Assembly: GCF_041438805.1 (NCBI RefSeq)
Contig: NZ_CP109190.1
Coordinates: 8,494,001-8,558,000, forward strand
Direction of reading: 5' to 3'
DNA length: 64,000 nt
DNA from: Streptomyces sp. NBC_01707
GTDB lineage: Bacteria; Actinomycetota; Actinomycetes; Streptomycetales; Streptomycetaceae
The notes under the pieces are model-generated. The model had not been told where the DNA came from. It searched no databases and saw only the letters and a list, made by a program, of their open reading frames with translations. Positions 26,674 through 34,432 of this stretch are shown here, piece after piece (the stretch's first letter is position 1; every line of letters starts with the position of its first letter). The position numbers and the translations under genes were made by a program.

Positions 26674-28113
26674 ATGAGCACTCTGCATCGGATCAGCAAC
26701 CTGATCGGTGGCAAGGACTTCCCCGGCGACGGTTACGAGCGTCGCAATCCCGCGGACCCGTCCGACCTGGTTTCCGTCTCGCCGGCCTCCGGCGCGGATG
26801 CAGTGGACGCCGCGGTCACGGCGGCCTGCGACGCCCAGCCGGGCTGGGCGTCGCTGCCCCCGCCCGCGCGCGGCGCCATCCTGATGGACGCGGCGGAGAT
26901 TCTGCGCGGCCGTCACGAGGAGATCGCCCGCGACCTGGTGCGGGAGGAAGGCAAGACGCTGGCCGAGGCCCGGGGCGAAGTGCGCCGGGCGATCGATGTG
27001 TTCCGCTTCTTCGGTTCCGAGGGCTGGCGGCTCGGCGGCACGACGCTGCCCAGCTCGCAGCCCGACACCCTGGTGCACACCCGACGCGAGGCGCTGGGCG
27101 TGGTCGGACTGATCACCCCGTGGAACTTCCCGATCGCCATCCCGGCCTGGAAGATGGCGCCGGCACTGATCGCGGGCAACGCGGTGGTCCTCAAGCCCGC
27201 CGAACTCACCCCGGTGTCGACCCGTCACCTCGCCGATGCGCTGGTGCAGGCGGGTCTGCCGGCCGGCGTGCTGAATGTGGTGCACGGCGCCGGACCGGTC
27301 GTCGGTGAAGCGCTGGTGACCGACCCCCGGGTGTCGGCGGTGTCGTTCACCGGGTCCACGTCGGTGGGCATGCACATCGAGCGCACCGTCCACGAGCGCC
27401 GCGGCCGGGTGCAGGTCGAGATGGGTGGCAAGAACGCCTTGGTGGTGCTCGACGACGCGGACGTCGAGCAGGCCGCACAGATCGCCGCGGCCGGCGGCTT
27501 CGCCCTCACCGGACAGGCCTGCACCGCGTCCTCCCGGGTCATCTGTACCCCGGGCGTGTACGAGGCCTTCGTCGCGGCGCTCACCAAGCAGGCGGAACGC
27601 TACCGTCCGGGCAACGGTCTGGACGGTGGCACGCTGATGGGCCCGGTGGTCAGCGAGCAACAGCTCGCCGGTGTCAGCGCGGCGATCGAGCGGGCGCGGG
27701 ACGAGGGCGTGACCGTCGCAGCCGGCGGCGACGCCCCCCAGGGCCTGATGCTGGCACCCACCGTGCTCACCGGTGCCGGCCGGGACAGCGCCGTCGCGCG
27801 TGACGAGATCTTCGGGCCCGTGGTGGCCGTGCTCGTCGCCGAGGATCTCGACGACGCGATCGAGCTGGTCAACGACTCCCGGTACGGGCTGGCCGCAGGT
27901 GTGTGCACCCGGAGCCTCGCCGACGCGCAGCGGTTCGCCGCGCGCGTCCGGGCCGGCGTGATCAAGGTCAACCGCCCGACGACCGGACTCGACCTGAACG
28001 TGCCCTTCGGGGGAGTGAAGGATTCGTCCAGCAACACCTTCCGGGAGCAGGGAGCCGTGGCCACCGAGTTCTACTCCTGGTCCAAGTCCGTCTACATGGG
28101 CTGGGACGCCTGA
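26674..28113 (+). CDS. Aldehyde dehydrogenase family protein
   Basis: A 479-residue NAD(P)-dependent aldehyde dehydrogenase. PWNFPIAIPAWKMAPAL binds cofactor (near 149-165), the general base is E249 in VEMGGKN and the nucleophile C283 in TGQACTASS. Full length for the family; no signal peptide. GAAGGA lies before the ATG. Last gene of the catabolic run, convergent with the orphan binding-protein gene. Similar enzymes oxidise 2,5-dioxopentanoate or other semialdehydes, which would fit the aldolase-like gene upstream. Confidence 0.93.
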   Translation: MSTLHRISNLIGGKDFPGDGYERRNPADPSDLVSVSPASGADAVDAAVTAACDAQPGWASLPPPARGAILMDAAEILRGRHEEIARDLVREEGKTLAEARGEVRRAIDVFRFFGSEGWRLGGTTLPSSQPDTLVHTRREALGVVGLITPWNFPIAIPAWKMAPALIAGNAVVLKPAELTPVSTRHLADALVQAGLPAGVLNVVHGAGPVVGEALVTDPRVSAVSFTGSTSVGMHIERTVHERRGRVQVEMGGKNALVVLDDADVEQAAQIAAAGGFALTGQACTASSRVICTPGVYEAFVAALTKQAERYRPGNGLDGGTLMGPVVSEQQLAGVSAAIERARDEGVTVAAGGDAPQGLMLAPTVLTGAGRDSAVARDEIFGPVVAVLVAEDLDDAIELVNDSRYGLAAGVCTRSLADAQRFAARVRAGVIKVNRPTTGLDLNVPFGGVKDSSSNTFREQGAVATEFYSWSKSVYMGWDA

Positions 28114-28168
28114 GCCACCGACCAGCCGCACGATCCCGCAAACCGCTGCGGTTGCGTTGTCGGCCGGA

Positions 28169-28195
28169 GCACCGAGGCCGTGGTGGCCTCGGTGC
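28169..28195. terminator. Bidirectional terminator between aldehyde dehydrogenase and binding-protein genes
   Basis: Perfect 11-bp inverted repeat GCACCGAGGCC (28169-28179) and GGCCTCGGTGC (28185-28195) around GTGGT, centred between the convergent stops at 28113 and 28212. Confidence 0.7.
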
Positions 28196-28211
28196 CGACC
28201 CGGTGCGTGGG

Positions 28212-30029
28212 CTACTCCCGGTCGCCCGCGCCGGCCTTGCGGCGGCGGACCGCCAGCCCGCCGACGACGCCGAGCACTGCCACAGCACCGACACCGGCGG
28301 CCACGGTCCCGGTGGACATGGAGGACTCGGCGCTCCTTGCGGCCGGTGCGGCCTTGGCGTAGTTCCAGAAGGCCAGCTGGGTGGGCATCACGCCTGTCGC
28401 GTCCGCCTTGCCGGAGACAAGCCCCTTCACGGTGTCCGTACGGGCCGCGTACAGGCCGTTGTCGTAGTACAGGATCATGTCCTGGTTGTGCCGGTACAGG
28501 ATGTCCTGCATCCGACCGACGATCCGAGCGCGCTCGGCCGGGTCGAAGGCCTTGATCTGCTCCTGGAAGAGTTTGTCGTACTCCTTGTCGCAGTGGAACG
28601 CGTCCGTGGAGCCGCTGGTGCCGTCGTCCTGCGGGCGTGTGTCACAGGTCTGGATGCCGAGCATGTAGCTCGGGTCGGGGCCGGTGCCCCAGCTGTCCAT
28701 CAACATGTCCCAGTCGCCCTTGGCCAGGTTGTCGTTCAGCTTGGTCATGCCGAACGGCTGGATGGTGACCTCGATGCCGATGTCCTTGAGCCAGCCCTTG
28801 ACGTAGGACGAGATCTGCGCGTCGCCCGTGCTGTCGGAGTGGATACCCAGGCGCAGATCCAGTTTCTTGCCGGACTTCGGGGCCGTGCGTATGCCGTCCT
28901 TGCCCTTCTTGTAACCGGCCTCGTCGAGCAGTGCGTTGGCCTTGGCCGGGTCGAAGTCCGTCGCCTCACCGGGCTCGGGGGTCCACGCCCACTGACTCCA
29001 GGCCGGCGGCAGGTAGCCCACACCGGGCGCGCCCAGGTTGTTGAGGACCTTCTTGACCAGCGTCTTCTTGTCCGTCGCGTAGGCGATGGCGGTGCGCACG
29101 GCCTGGTCGGCGAGCACGGGGTTCGCCGTACCGATCGCCTTCTCGTTACGGGTCTTCGCCCCGGCGTTGATCTCGATGGCGCTCCAGTGGTGACCGGGCG
29201 TCTGGAAGGCCTTGACGTTCTTCTCGCTCTGCAGGGCCTTGAACTGGGTGGAGTTCATCGAGGTGACGTAGTCGAGCTGCCCGCTGCGCAGTGCGGCCAC
29301 CGCGGCGTCGGTGGTCTTGTACTGCTGCTCGAGCAGGTGGTCGAACTTGGGGGCGCCGAGGAAGAAGTCCTTGTTGGCGTCGAGCTTGGCGTACTGCTCG
29401 GTCTTGTAGGTGACGAGCTTCCAGGGGCCGTAACCGACCAGCGGGAAGCTGTTGTTCTTGAAGCTCTTCAGGTCACCGGTGTGCTTCTCCCAGATGTGCT
29501 TGGGCACGATCGGGATGCTGCTGGGGGTGGAGACGTACAGCATGTTCGACTGCGGATCCTTGGTGGTGATCACCAGGGTGTTCGCATCGGTGGCCTCGAC
29601 CTTGGCGAAGTTCCGGACCAGCGAGCCGTTGGCGGTGGCTGCGGTCTCGTTCGTCATGATCAGGTTCAGCGTCCAGGCGGCGTCCTCGGCCGTGATCGGC
29701 TGGCCGTCGGACCACTTCAGACCCTTGTGGATCTTGAAGGTCCAGCTGAGCTTGTCGGCGGAGGTGGTCCAGGAGTCGGCGAGGTAGGGCGCCGCGCTGC
29801 CGTCCGGGCGGAGCGAGTTGAGCGACGGGTAGACCTGGCCGAAGATGTCCAGGGCGCCGTCGAAGTACGCAAGGAAGGGATTGAGGGTGTCCACTCCGGA
29901 GGTGTCCATGGTGACCCGGAGGGTGGTGCCGGCGCCGTCGGCTCGGGCGGCGGGCACGGGAAGGGCGAGGATCGGCAGGGCGAGAGCGGCGAGGGCGGCG
30001 GCGGCTCTGCGCGGGATGCGCACGTTCAC
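28212..30029 (-). CDS. Orphan peptide-binding protein with C-terminal anchor, paralogue of the one at 9325
   Basis: A 605-residue SBP_bac_5 protein. The GTG at 30029 has AAGGGAG 9 bases upstream. It has a Sec signal (about 1-32, ending AARAD) with no lipobox, and a C-terminal hydrophobic helix followed by RRRKAG. Long blocks match the region A binding protein almost residue for residue (GLKWSDGQPITAEDAAWTLN, YGPWKLVTYK, KGDWDMLMDSWGTGPDPSYM). No permease or ATPase accompanies it. It probably feeds the region A importer with a different peptide range. The neighbouring wall-hydrolase-type genes on the same strand support murein peptides as ligand. Confidence 0.92.
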   Translation of the reverse strand: MNVRIPRRAAAALAALALPILALPVPAARADGAGTTLRVTMDTSGVDTLNPFLAYFDGALDIFGQVYPSLNSLRPDGSAAPYLADSWTTSADKLSWTFKIHKGLKWSDGQPITAEDAAWTLNLIMTNETAATANGSLVRNFAKVEATDANTLVITTKDPQSNMLYVSTPSSIPIVPKHIWEKHTGDLKSFKNNSFPLVGYGPWKLVTYKTEQYAKLDANKDFFLGAPKFDHLLEQQYKTTDAAVAALRSGQLDYVTSMNSTQFKALQSEKNVKAFQTPGHHWSAIEINAGAKTRNEKAIGTANPVLADQAVRTAIAYATDKKTLVKKVLNNLGAPGVGYLPPAWSQWAWTPEPGEATDFDPAKANALLDEAGYKKGKDGIRTAPKSGKKLDLRLGIHSDSTGDAQISSYVKGWLKDIGIEVTIQPFGMTKLNDNLAKGDWDMLMDSWGTGPDPSYMLGIQTCDTRPQDDGTSGSTDAFHCDKEYDKLFQEQIKAFDPAERARIVGRMQDILYRHNQDMILYYDNGLYAARTDTVKGLVSGKADATGVMPTQLAFWNYAKAAPAARSAESSMSTGTVAAGVGAVAVLGVVGGLAVRRRKAGAGDRE

Positions 30030-30159
30030 AGGGGGCAACTCCCTTGGGCGGGGACGGGAATGCAGCGGAGGCGCATTGGCTGGTGTGCATCTTCGTAAGT
30101 GATGTGCGTCAAAGTCCATAGCGACGGCAAGAATTTACAAAGATCGACTGGCGAGAGCG

Positions 30160-30190
30160 GCGGCCGGCCCCGTCGTGCGGAGCCGGCCGC
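30160..30190 (-). terminator. Terminator after the NlpC/P60 gene
   Basis: Perfect 9-bp inverted repeat GCGGCCGGC (30160-30168) and GCCGGCCGC (30182-30190), 23 bases beyond the NlpC/P60 stop in its direction of transcription. Confidence 0.55.
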
Positions 30191-30213
30191 CTTGAGCCGG
30201 GTCGAGCCGAGCG

Positions 30214-31293
30214 TCAGCTGGAGAGGTGGTAGTAGCCGAGCAGGTCGCTGTGCGAAGCGATGGTGTCGTCGCGCACGTACGAGGCCGTCTGCGGGGCGTT
30301 GACCATCATCGCCACCCCGTTCACGGTGCCGGTGTAGACCCCGACATGGTGCACGGTCGCCGCCGAGCCGCCGAAGAACACCAGGTCACCGGGGATCGCG
30401 GTGGCGGCGGTGACCTTGATGAAGCGCGGGTTGACCACCTGGTCCTTGGTGGTCTGGCCTATGTCGCCGGCCCCCGCCCGCCAGTACAGCCAGCGGGCGA
30501 ACCCCGAGCAGTCCAGGCCCACCTCCTTGTCGGCCGGGCACGGTGTGATCGAGCCGCCGTAGTCGTCGCAGATGCCGATCGACGGGCCGAAGTCCGTCTC
30601 GTGGCCGCCGCCCCAGACGTACTGGATGTTCTGGCCGGTGGCCTGCTCGCCGAAGTCGACGACCGCCGCGTAGCGGCCCGAGCCGAGGTCCGCCGGCTGC
30701 TGGGGCGCCGGGTCGCCGTACAGCTTCGCCTTGGTGGCGGGGTTCACCACACCGGTGGCCGGCAGCCCCACCGAGGACTGGTAGGTGCGTACCGCATTGG
30801 TGGTGCCGGTGCCGAGGACATGGTCCACGGTCAGCGAGGCGCCATGGGCGTTGAGCTTGTTCTGCAGCTCGGTGACGCAGCCGTCGTTCTCGTCGGGCTC
30901 CAGGTCCACCGGGCAGCGCAGGGTGCGCAGGTCGATGGCGACCGCGGGGTCCTCGTAGTACAGCGCGGACTTGGTGGCCGGGCCCACCAGACCGTCCGAG
31001 GTGAGGCCCTTGGAGGTCTGGTACGCCTGGACCGCCGCGGTGGTCGCCGGGCCGAAGTCGCCGTCCACCGTCAGCGAGGCGCCGCCGAGGTCGAGCAGCG
31101 TCTGCAGCTCGGTCACACAGCCGCTGAACTGGCCCTGTTTGACGGTGCTCGGGCAGTCGGAGGAGAGCAGATTGGTCCGTGCGGGAATGGTCGCGGCCGC
31201 CGCGGGCATCGCGGTGCTCAGTGCGAGCAGTCCCGCTGCCGCCGCGACCGCGAGACCGCGGCCGGCCCGGCGGAGATTTCCGTATGCAGGCAT
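30214..31293 (-). CDS. Secreted NlpC/P60 peptidoglycan endopeptidase with two peptidoglycan-binding domains
   Basis: A 359-residue exported protein. The signal peptide is about residues 1-34 (AVAAAAGLLALSTAMPAAAA). Two PG_binding_1 domains follow at roughly 45-105 (VDGDFGPATTAAVQAYQ) and 115-190. The C-terminal NlpC/P60 domain has the catalytic Cys in GLDCSGFARWL and the His in HHVGVYTG. Such enzymes cut the gamma-D-Glu-DAP bond of stem peptides, releasing peptides that an importer could take up. The ATG at 31293 has GGGAG upstream; the ATG at 31320 has no site. Same strand as the DUF1906 protein before it and the binding protein after it. Confidence 0.92.
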   Translation of the reverse strand: MPAYGNLRRAGRGLAVAAAAGLLALSTAMPAAAATIPARTNLLSSDCPSTVKQGQFSGCVTELQTLLDLGGASLTVDGDFGPATTAAVQAYQTSKGLTSDGLVGPATKSALYYEDPAVAIDLRTLRCPVDLEPDENDGCVTELQNKLNAHGASLTVDHVLGTGTTNAVRTYQSSVGLPATGVVNPATKAKLYGDPAPQQPADLGSGRYAAVVDFGEQATGQNIQYVWGGGHETDFGPSIGICDDYGGSITPCPADKEVGLDCSGFARWLYWRAGAGDIGQTTKDQVVNPRFIKVTAATAIPGDLVFFGGSAATVHHVGVYTGTVNGVAMMVNAPQTASYVRDDTIASHSDLLGYYHLSS

Positions 31294-31330
31294 GGTTCTC
31301 CCAGGAGTCTGAATCGCCATGGATCGGGGG

Positions 31331-33091
31331 TCACTTGCCGGCTTGCAGGGCGGACCAGGACAGATTGCCGACGATCCCGTCCGAGGTCAGGCCCTGGGCG
31401 GTCTGGTAGGCCTTGACCGCGGTGGTGGTCGCCGGGCCGAAGTCGCCGTCGATGGTGAGCGTCTGACCGCGGGCCGCGATCAGCGCACGCTGCAGGCGCT
31501 TGACGTCGGTTCCGGTGGAGCCTGACTGGAGGGTCGGCCTGGTGCCCGCGGACAGCAGGGCGGTCCAGGTGTGGGAGTCGACGGTGCCGGTGACCGGCAG
31601 CGACTTGGCGCTCTGGAAGGACTGGACGGCGCTCGTGGTGCCCGAGCCGAAGGCTCCGTCCACGGCGCCGGTGAAGTACCCCTGGCGTGTCAGCAGGCAT
31701 TGGGCGGCGCTGACCAGGCCGCCGGAGGAGCCCGCGGAAATCGATCCGTACGCCGAGAAGTCGAGGCTGGCCGTGCAGGAACCGGCGAACGGTCCCACTC
31801 CGACGTCCAGGTAGTCGCGGTCGATGTTGATGGTCACGCCGCCCCAGGTCTCGTCGGTGTCCCCGCTGAGCTGGTGGATGCGCTGGTGATCGGCCCAGTA
31901 CTCGTCGGGAACGTAGGGCGTGGCGTCGTTGTCGGCCTTGCCGTTCCAGCGGGCGAACCAGATGTGGTCCGGCATCGTGTAGGTGCCGGTGGTGTACTCC
32001 CCGGCCAGGTCGGCCATGGAGGTGGCGGAGGTGTAGACGCCGGAGAGGTAACCGCTGGCGTGCAGTTCCTCGGTCCAGGCGCTGAGGAAGGTCATCACCG
32101 CGTTGCTGCATGCCGTGTTGGTCTGGTCGTACGCCTCCATGTCGTCGTAGAGCACGCTGCCCTGCGGCAGCCCGAGCGCGGCAGCGGCGGCGACGGCTTC
32201 CTGCGCCTCGCTGTGACCCTGGCTCGCGGCGGTGGCGAGGGTGGACGACACCTTGTGGCTGAAGGAGTTGCACGGCGCCTGGAGTCCCACATGGATGGGG
32301 ATGATGTGCCAGCCCGCCGAGGTCTGCGTCTGGATCCACGGCGCGGTCAGGTTCGGCTGGTCGCAGGCGGCGCTGATGCCGCTGATGTACACCCCGATGG
32401 CCCGGAACGGCGACGCGGACCAGGCGGACATCTGGGCGTTGGACGGTGCGGCGCAGGGGTCGAAGCCGAGACCCGTGTACGTGCCGGGCTGGGCGGCGAC
32501 GGCGGACGCGGACATGGCCTCGGCCCGGCCCGCCGGGGCTGCGGACAGGTTCACCGCCTCGGCGTCGGCGTCGAGATCGGCGCTGTCGAGGATGGTCTGC
32601 GCGGCCGCTTCGTCCGTGCCCACCGAGGCGGTGACCAGCACTCCGGCTGCCGGCACCGCCTGGCGTATCCGCCCGGACGGCGCACCACCGGTCCGCGGGG
32701 ACGCGGCCCTGGCGGCGCCCTCGGGCGCGATGCGGGTGGAGCCGTCCACCGCCTTCCGGCCGGCGGCGTCCAGTGGTTCGATCACCAGCGCTTCGGTACG
32801 GCCGACCAGGCCGGGCGGGCAGGTGGCCTGACCGGCATCGGTGGCGTGGCCGAGGTAGACCGCGTGGCGGTCGAAGCGCACACAGGTGTCTGGGTGCGCG
32901 GCCAGGTCGATGACCGGCCAACTACTGGGCACACGTACGTGATAGCCCCGGTAGGACACATCCTTGGCGCCGTCGGCGGCGCCGGCCGGCACCGCGGCGC
33001 CGGCCAGGGCGGCGGTGCTCAGTGCGGCCAGGGCGGTGACCACGGTGGTCGCGGCGCGCAGGCGCGCTCGTGGTGGTCTGGGCAGTCTCAT
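31331..33091 (-). CDS. Secreted DUF1906 glycoside-hydrolase-like protein with peptidoglycan-binding repeats
   Basis: A 586-residue exported protein: signal peptide (about 1-38), an N-terminal region of unclear fold, a DUF1906 (Rv2525c-like, GH25-related TIM barrel) domain beginning GLGFDPCAAPSNAQMSAW near 215 with the acidic pair YDDMEAYD, then two PG_binding_1 domains (AVDGAFGSGTTSAVQSFQ and IDGDFGPATTTAVKAYQ). It probably binds or cleaves cell-wall glycan or peptide. The ATG at 33091 has GGAG 6 bases upstream; an ATG at 33127 is possible. Only 37 bases precede the NlpC/P60 gene, so they are likely co-transcribed. Confidence 0.88.
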   Translation of the reverse strand: MRLPRPPRARLRAATTVVTALAALSTAALAGAAVPAGAADGAKDVSYRGYHVRVPSSWPVIDLAAHPDTCVRFDRHAVYLGHATDAGQATCPPGLVGRTEALVIEPLDAAGRKAVDGSTRIAPEGAARAASPRTGGAPSGRIRQAVPAAGVLVTASVGTDEAAAQTILDSADLDADAEAVNLSAAPAGRAEAMSASAVAAQPGTYTGLGFDPCAAPSNAQMSAWSASPFRAIGVYISGISAACDQPNLTAPWIQTQTSAGWHIIPIHVGLQAPCNSFSHKVSSTLATAASQGHSEAQEAVAAAAALGLPQGSVLYDDMEAYDQTNTACSNAVMTFLSAWTEELHASGYLSGVYTSATSMADLAGEYTTGTYTMPDHIWFARWNGKADNDATPYVPDEYWADHQRIHQLSGDTDETWGGVTINIDRDYLDVGVGPFAGSCTASLDFSAYGSISAGSSGGLVSAAQCLLTRQGYFTGAVDGAFGSGTTSAVQSFQSAKSLPVTGTVDSHTWTALLSAGTRPTLQSGSTGTDVKRLQRALIAARGQTLTIDGDFGPATTTAVKAYQTAQGLTSDGIVGNLSWSALQAGK

Positions 33092-33574
33092 GGCACTCCA
33101 GGTCGGCTTCTGGGATGGACAGGACATGCGCCTTTCACCCGAACCACGGGGCCGGCTCGCATCGTCGTGCGGCGCCGCCGTGAGCAGGGCAGGCGAAACG
33201 TAGCGCGGCATTGAGTTGCGTTGCACTACCTATTGCCGAAAATTTCTTACCAAGCTCGTGAAGCCGTTCCGGTCACCAACCGCGTTGATCGGCAAGGAGG
33301 TTCGAGGGCAACCTCAGGAACACAGCTCCCGTATGCGACGGTTTCGGGCGTCCCGGCGCTGAGAATGACGGACGGCGCAGCGATGTTGCGACGTCCATGG
33401 CCTTCTTGGTCGAAGTGACGGTGCGCGGCTCCGGACCCGATACGCAGGGACACCTGCACCAGGCCGTCCATCCGCGGTACGCCGAGCACGCCCGGTGGGA
33501 GCTGCTGCGAGTCGCCGGCCTGCCGCAGGAGAAACTGCCGGCCGGTGGCGTGGGCCGGTCGCGCTCGAAGCGGC
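33092..33574. other. Gene-poor stretch upstream of the DUF1906 gene
   Basis: No convincing gene. Its left part must hold the leftward promoter of the secreted wall-hydrolase genes; the unusually AT-rich run around 33232-33258 is the best candidate. An open frame from ATG 33397 has good codon bias for about 55 residues (MAFLVEVTVRGSG...) and then degenerates into Arg-rich shadow sequence. It may be the first part of a decayed gene whose later part continues in another frame at 33575. Confidence 0.4.
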
Positions 33575-33808
33575 GTGAAGTTCCCACCCGAACTGGGCGG
33601 CGAGCGAGGGCGCGGGACCTGTCGGTTCGTGTACGGCAGCGGGAAGACCTTCGAGGTGATGCAGAAGATCATCAAGGAGGACGGCGCGGTCGCGGCGTCG
33701 GTCACGGGCGTTGCGGGCATGCTCGACCTGGCCGCCCGCAGGCTCACCGCCGATCCGGCCGGCCGCCCCGCCTCTCTCGCCGGAAACCCGGACCCGCGCA
33801 GCGGCTGA
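33575..33808 (+). CDS. Hypothetical small protein, possibly a gene remnant
   Basis: Seventy-seven codons from a GTG with only a weak GAAG upstream. Third positions are almost all G or C and the sequence (CRFVYGSGKTFEVMQKIIKE) looks like a real soluble helical protein, but I do not recognise it. The preceding 180 bases are codon-biased in a different frame, so this could be the tail of a frameshifted gene. No role can be assigned. Confidence 0.35.
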   Translation: MKFPPELGGERGRGTCRFVYGSGKTFEVMQKIIKEDGAVAASVTGVAGMLDLAARRLTADPAGRPASLAGNPDPRSG

Positions 33809-33939
33809 CCGCAGGCGGACCGGCCGTGCGCGACGGTGGGCGCCCCGCCTCATGTATGACGTCGGCGCAGTGCCCGCTCTCGTTCAGGCGGAAGGATCTG
33901 GTCTGCCGGTCCCGTGCCCGTGGTGCGATGCACGGCGAA

Positions 33940-33957
33940 GTACGATGAGTCTCGTAC
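33940..33957. promoter_or_regulatory. Perfect palindrome just before the small HTH regulator gene (candidate operator)
   Basis: GTACGA (33940-33945) and TCGTAC (33952-33957) are perfect reverse complements around TGAGTC and end one base before the ATG at 33959. Position on top of the start codon suits repression by the encoded regulator. No ribosome-binding site is visible, so the mRNA may be nearly leaderless. Confidence 0.5.
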
Positions 33958-33958
33958 C

Positions 33959-34381
33959 ATGGAGCTTCCGGACGAAGCGACGACAGGAGCCGACGTGACC
34001 GCGACCAGCGCCACTGCCGCGAGTGGCACCGCCGCCCCGGGCACCGGTGCCCGCGTGCTGGCCCACCCGGCACGTGAGGAGATCCGCATCGAGGCGGTGC
34101 TCCATGCGCTCTCCGACCCGATGCGGCTGCGCGTGGTCCGCGAGCTGGCGGCCGCGGAGAGCGAGCTCACCTGCTCCCGTATCCAACTGCCGGTGTCCAA
34201 GTCCACGACCACGCACCACTTCCGGGTGCTGCGCGAGAGCGGCATCATCAGTCAGACCTACCGGGGCACCGCCAAGATGAACGGGCTGCGCCGCGACGAC
34301 CTGGACGCACTCTTCCCTGGACTCCTCGACACCGTTCTCGCCGCCGTGACCCGGCAGGGGGACCGGCTCGGCGAAGGCTGA
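33959..34381 (+). CDS. ArsR-type winged-helix regulator
   Basis: A 140-residue DNA-binding protein. After a low-complexity Ala/Thr/Gly N-terminus (about 1-35) comes an ArsR-like fold: IEAVLHALSDPMRLRVVREL then the recognition helix in SKSTTTHHFRVLRESGIISQ. No Cys metal site is visible, so it is not an evident metal sensor. Transcribed alone, convergent with the FprA-like gene. The start at 33959 follows a perfect palindrome. Confidence 0.85.
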   Translation: MELPDEATTGADVTATSATAASGTAAPGTGARVLAHPAREEIRIEAVLHALSDPMRLRVVRELAAAESELTCSRIQLPVSKSTTTHHFRVLRESGIISQTYRGTAKMNGLRRDDLDALFPGLLDTVLAAVTRQGDRLGEG

Positions 34382-34432
34382 CAGCGCGTTCGGTGCCGCC
34401 ACCGCGCCGAGGGTCCGTCCGCGGTCCTTGAT

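Noticed and set aside
26347..28131. Long minus-strand frame opposite the aldehyde dehydrogenase gene
   Set aside because: High-GC mirror frame with His/Arg/Gly-rich composition; the plus strand encodes a full aldehyde dehydrogenase.
29459..29470. TGAAGCTCTTCA as an operator within the binding-protein gene
   Set aside because: It encodes Leu-Lys-Ser-Phe on the minus strand and recurs in another gene at 49599 for the same reason; no paired site is present.
27903..30098. A 731-codon plus-strand frame opposite the orphan binding protein
   Set aside because: Gly/Val/Arg-rich shadow; the minus strand encodes a recognisable binding protein with signal peptide and anchor.
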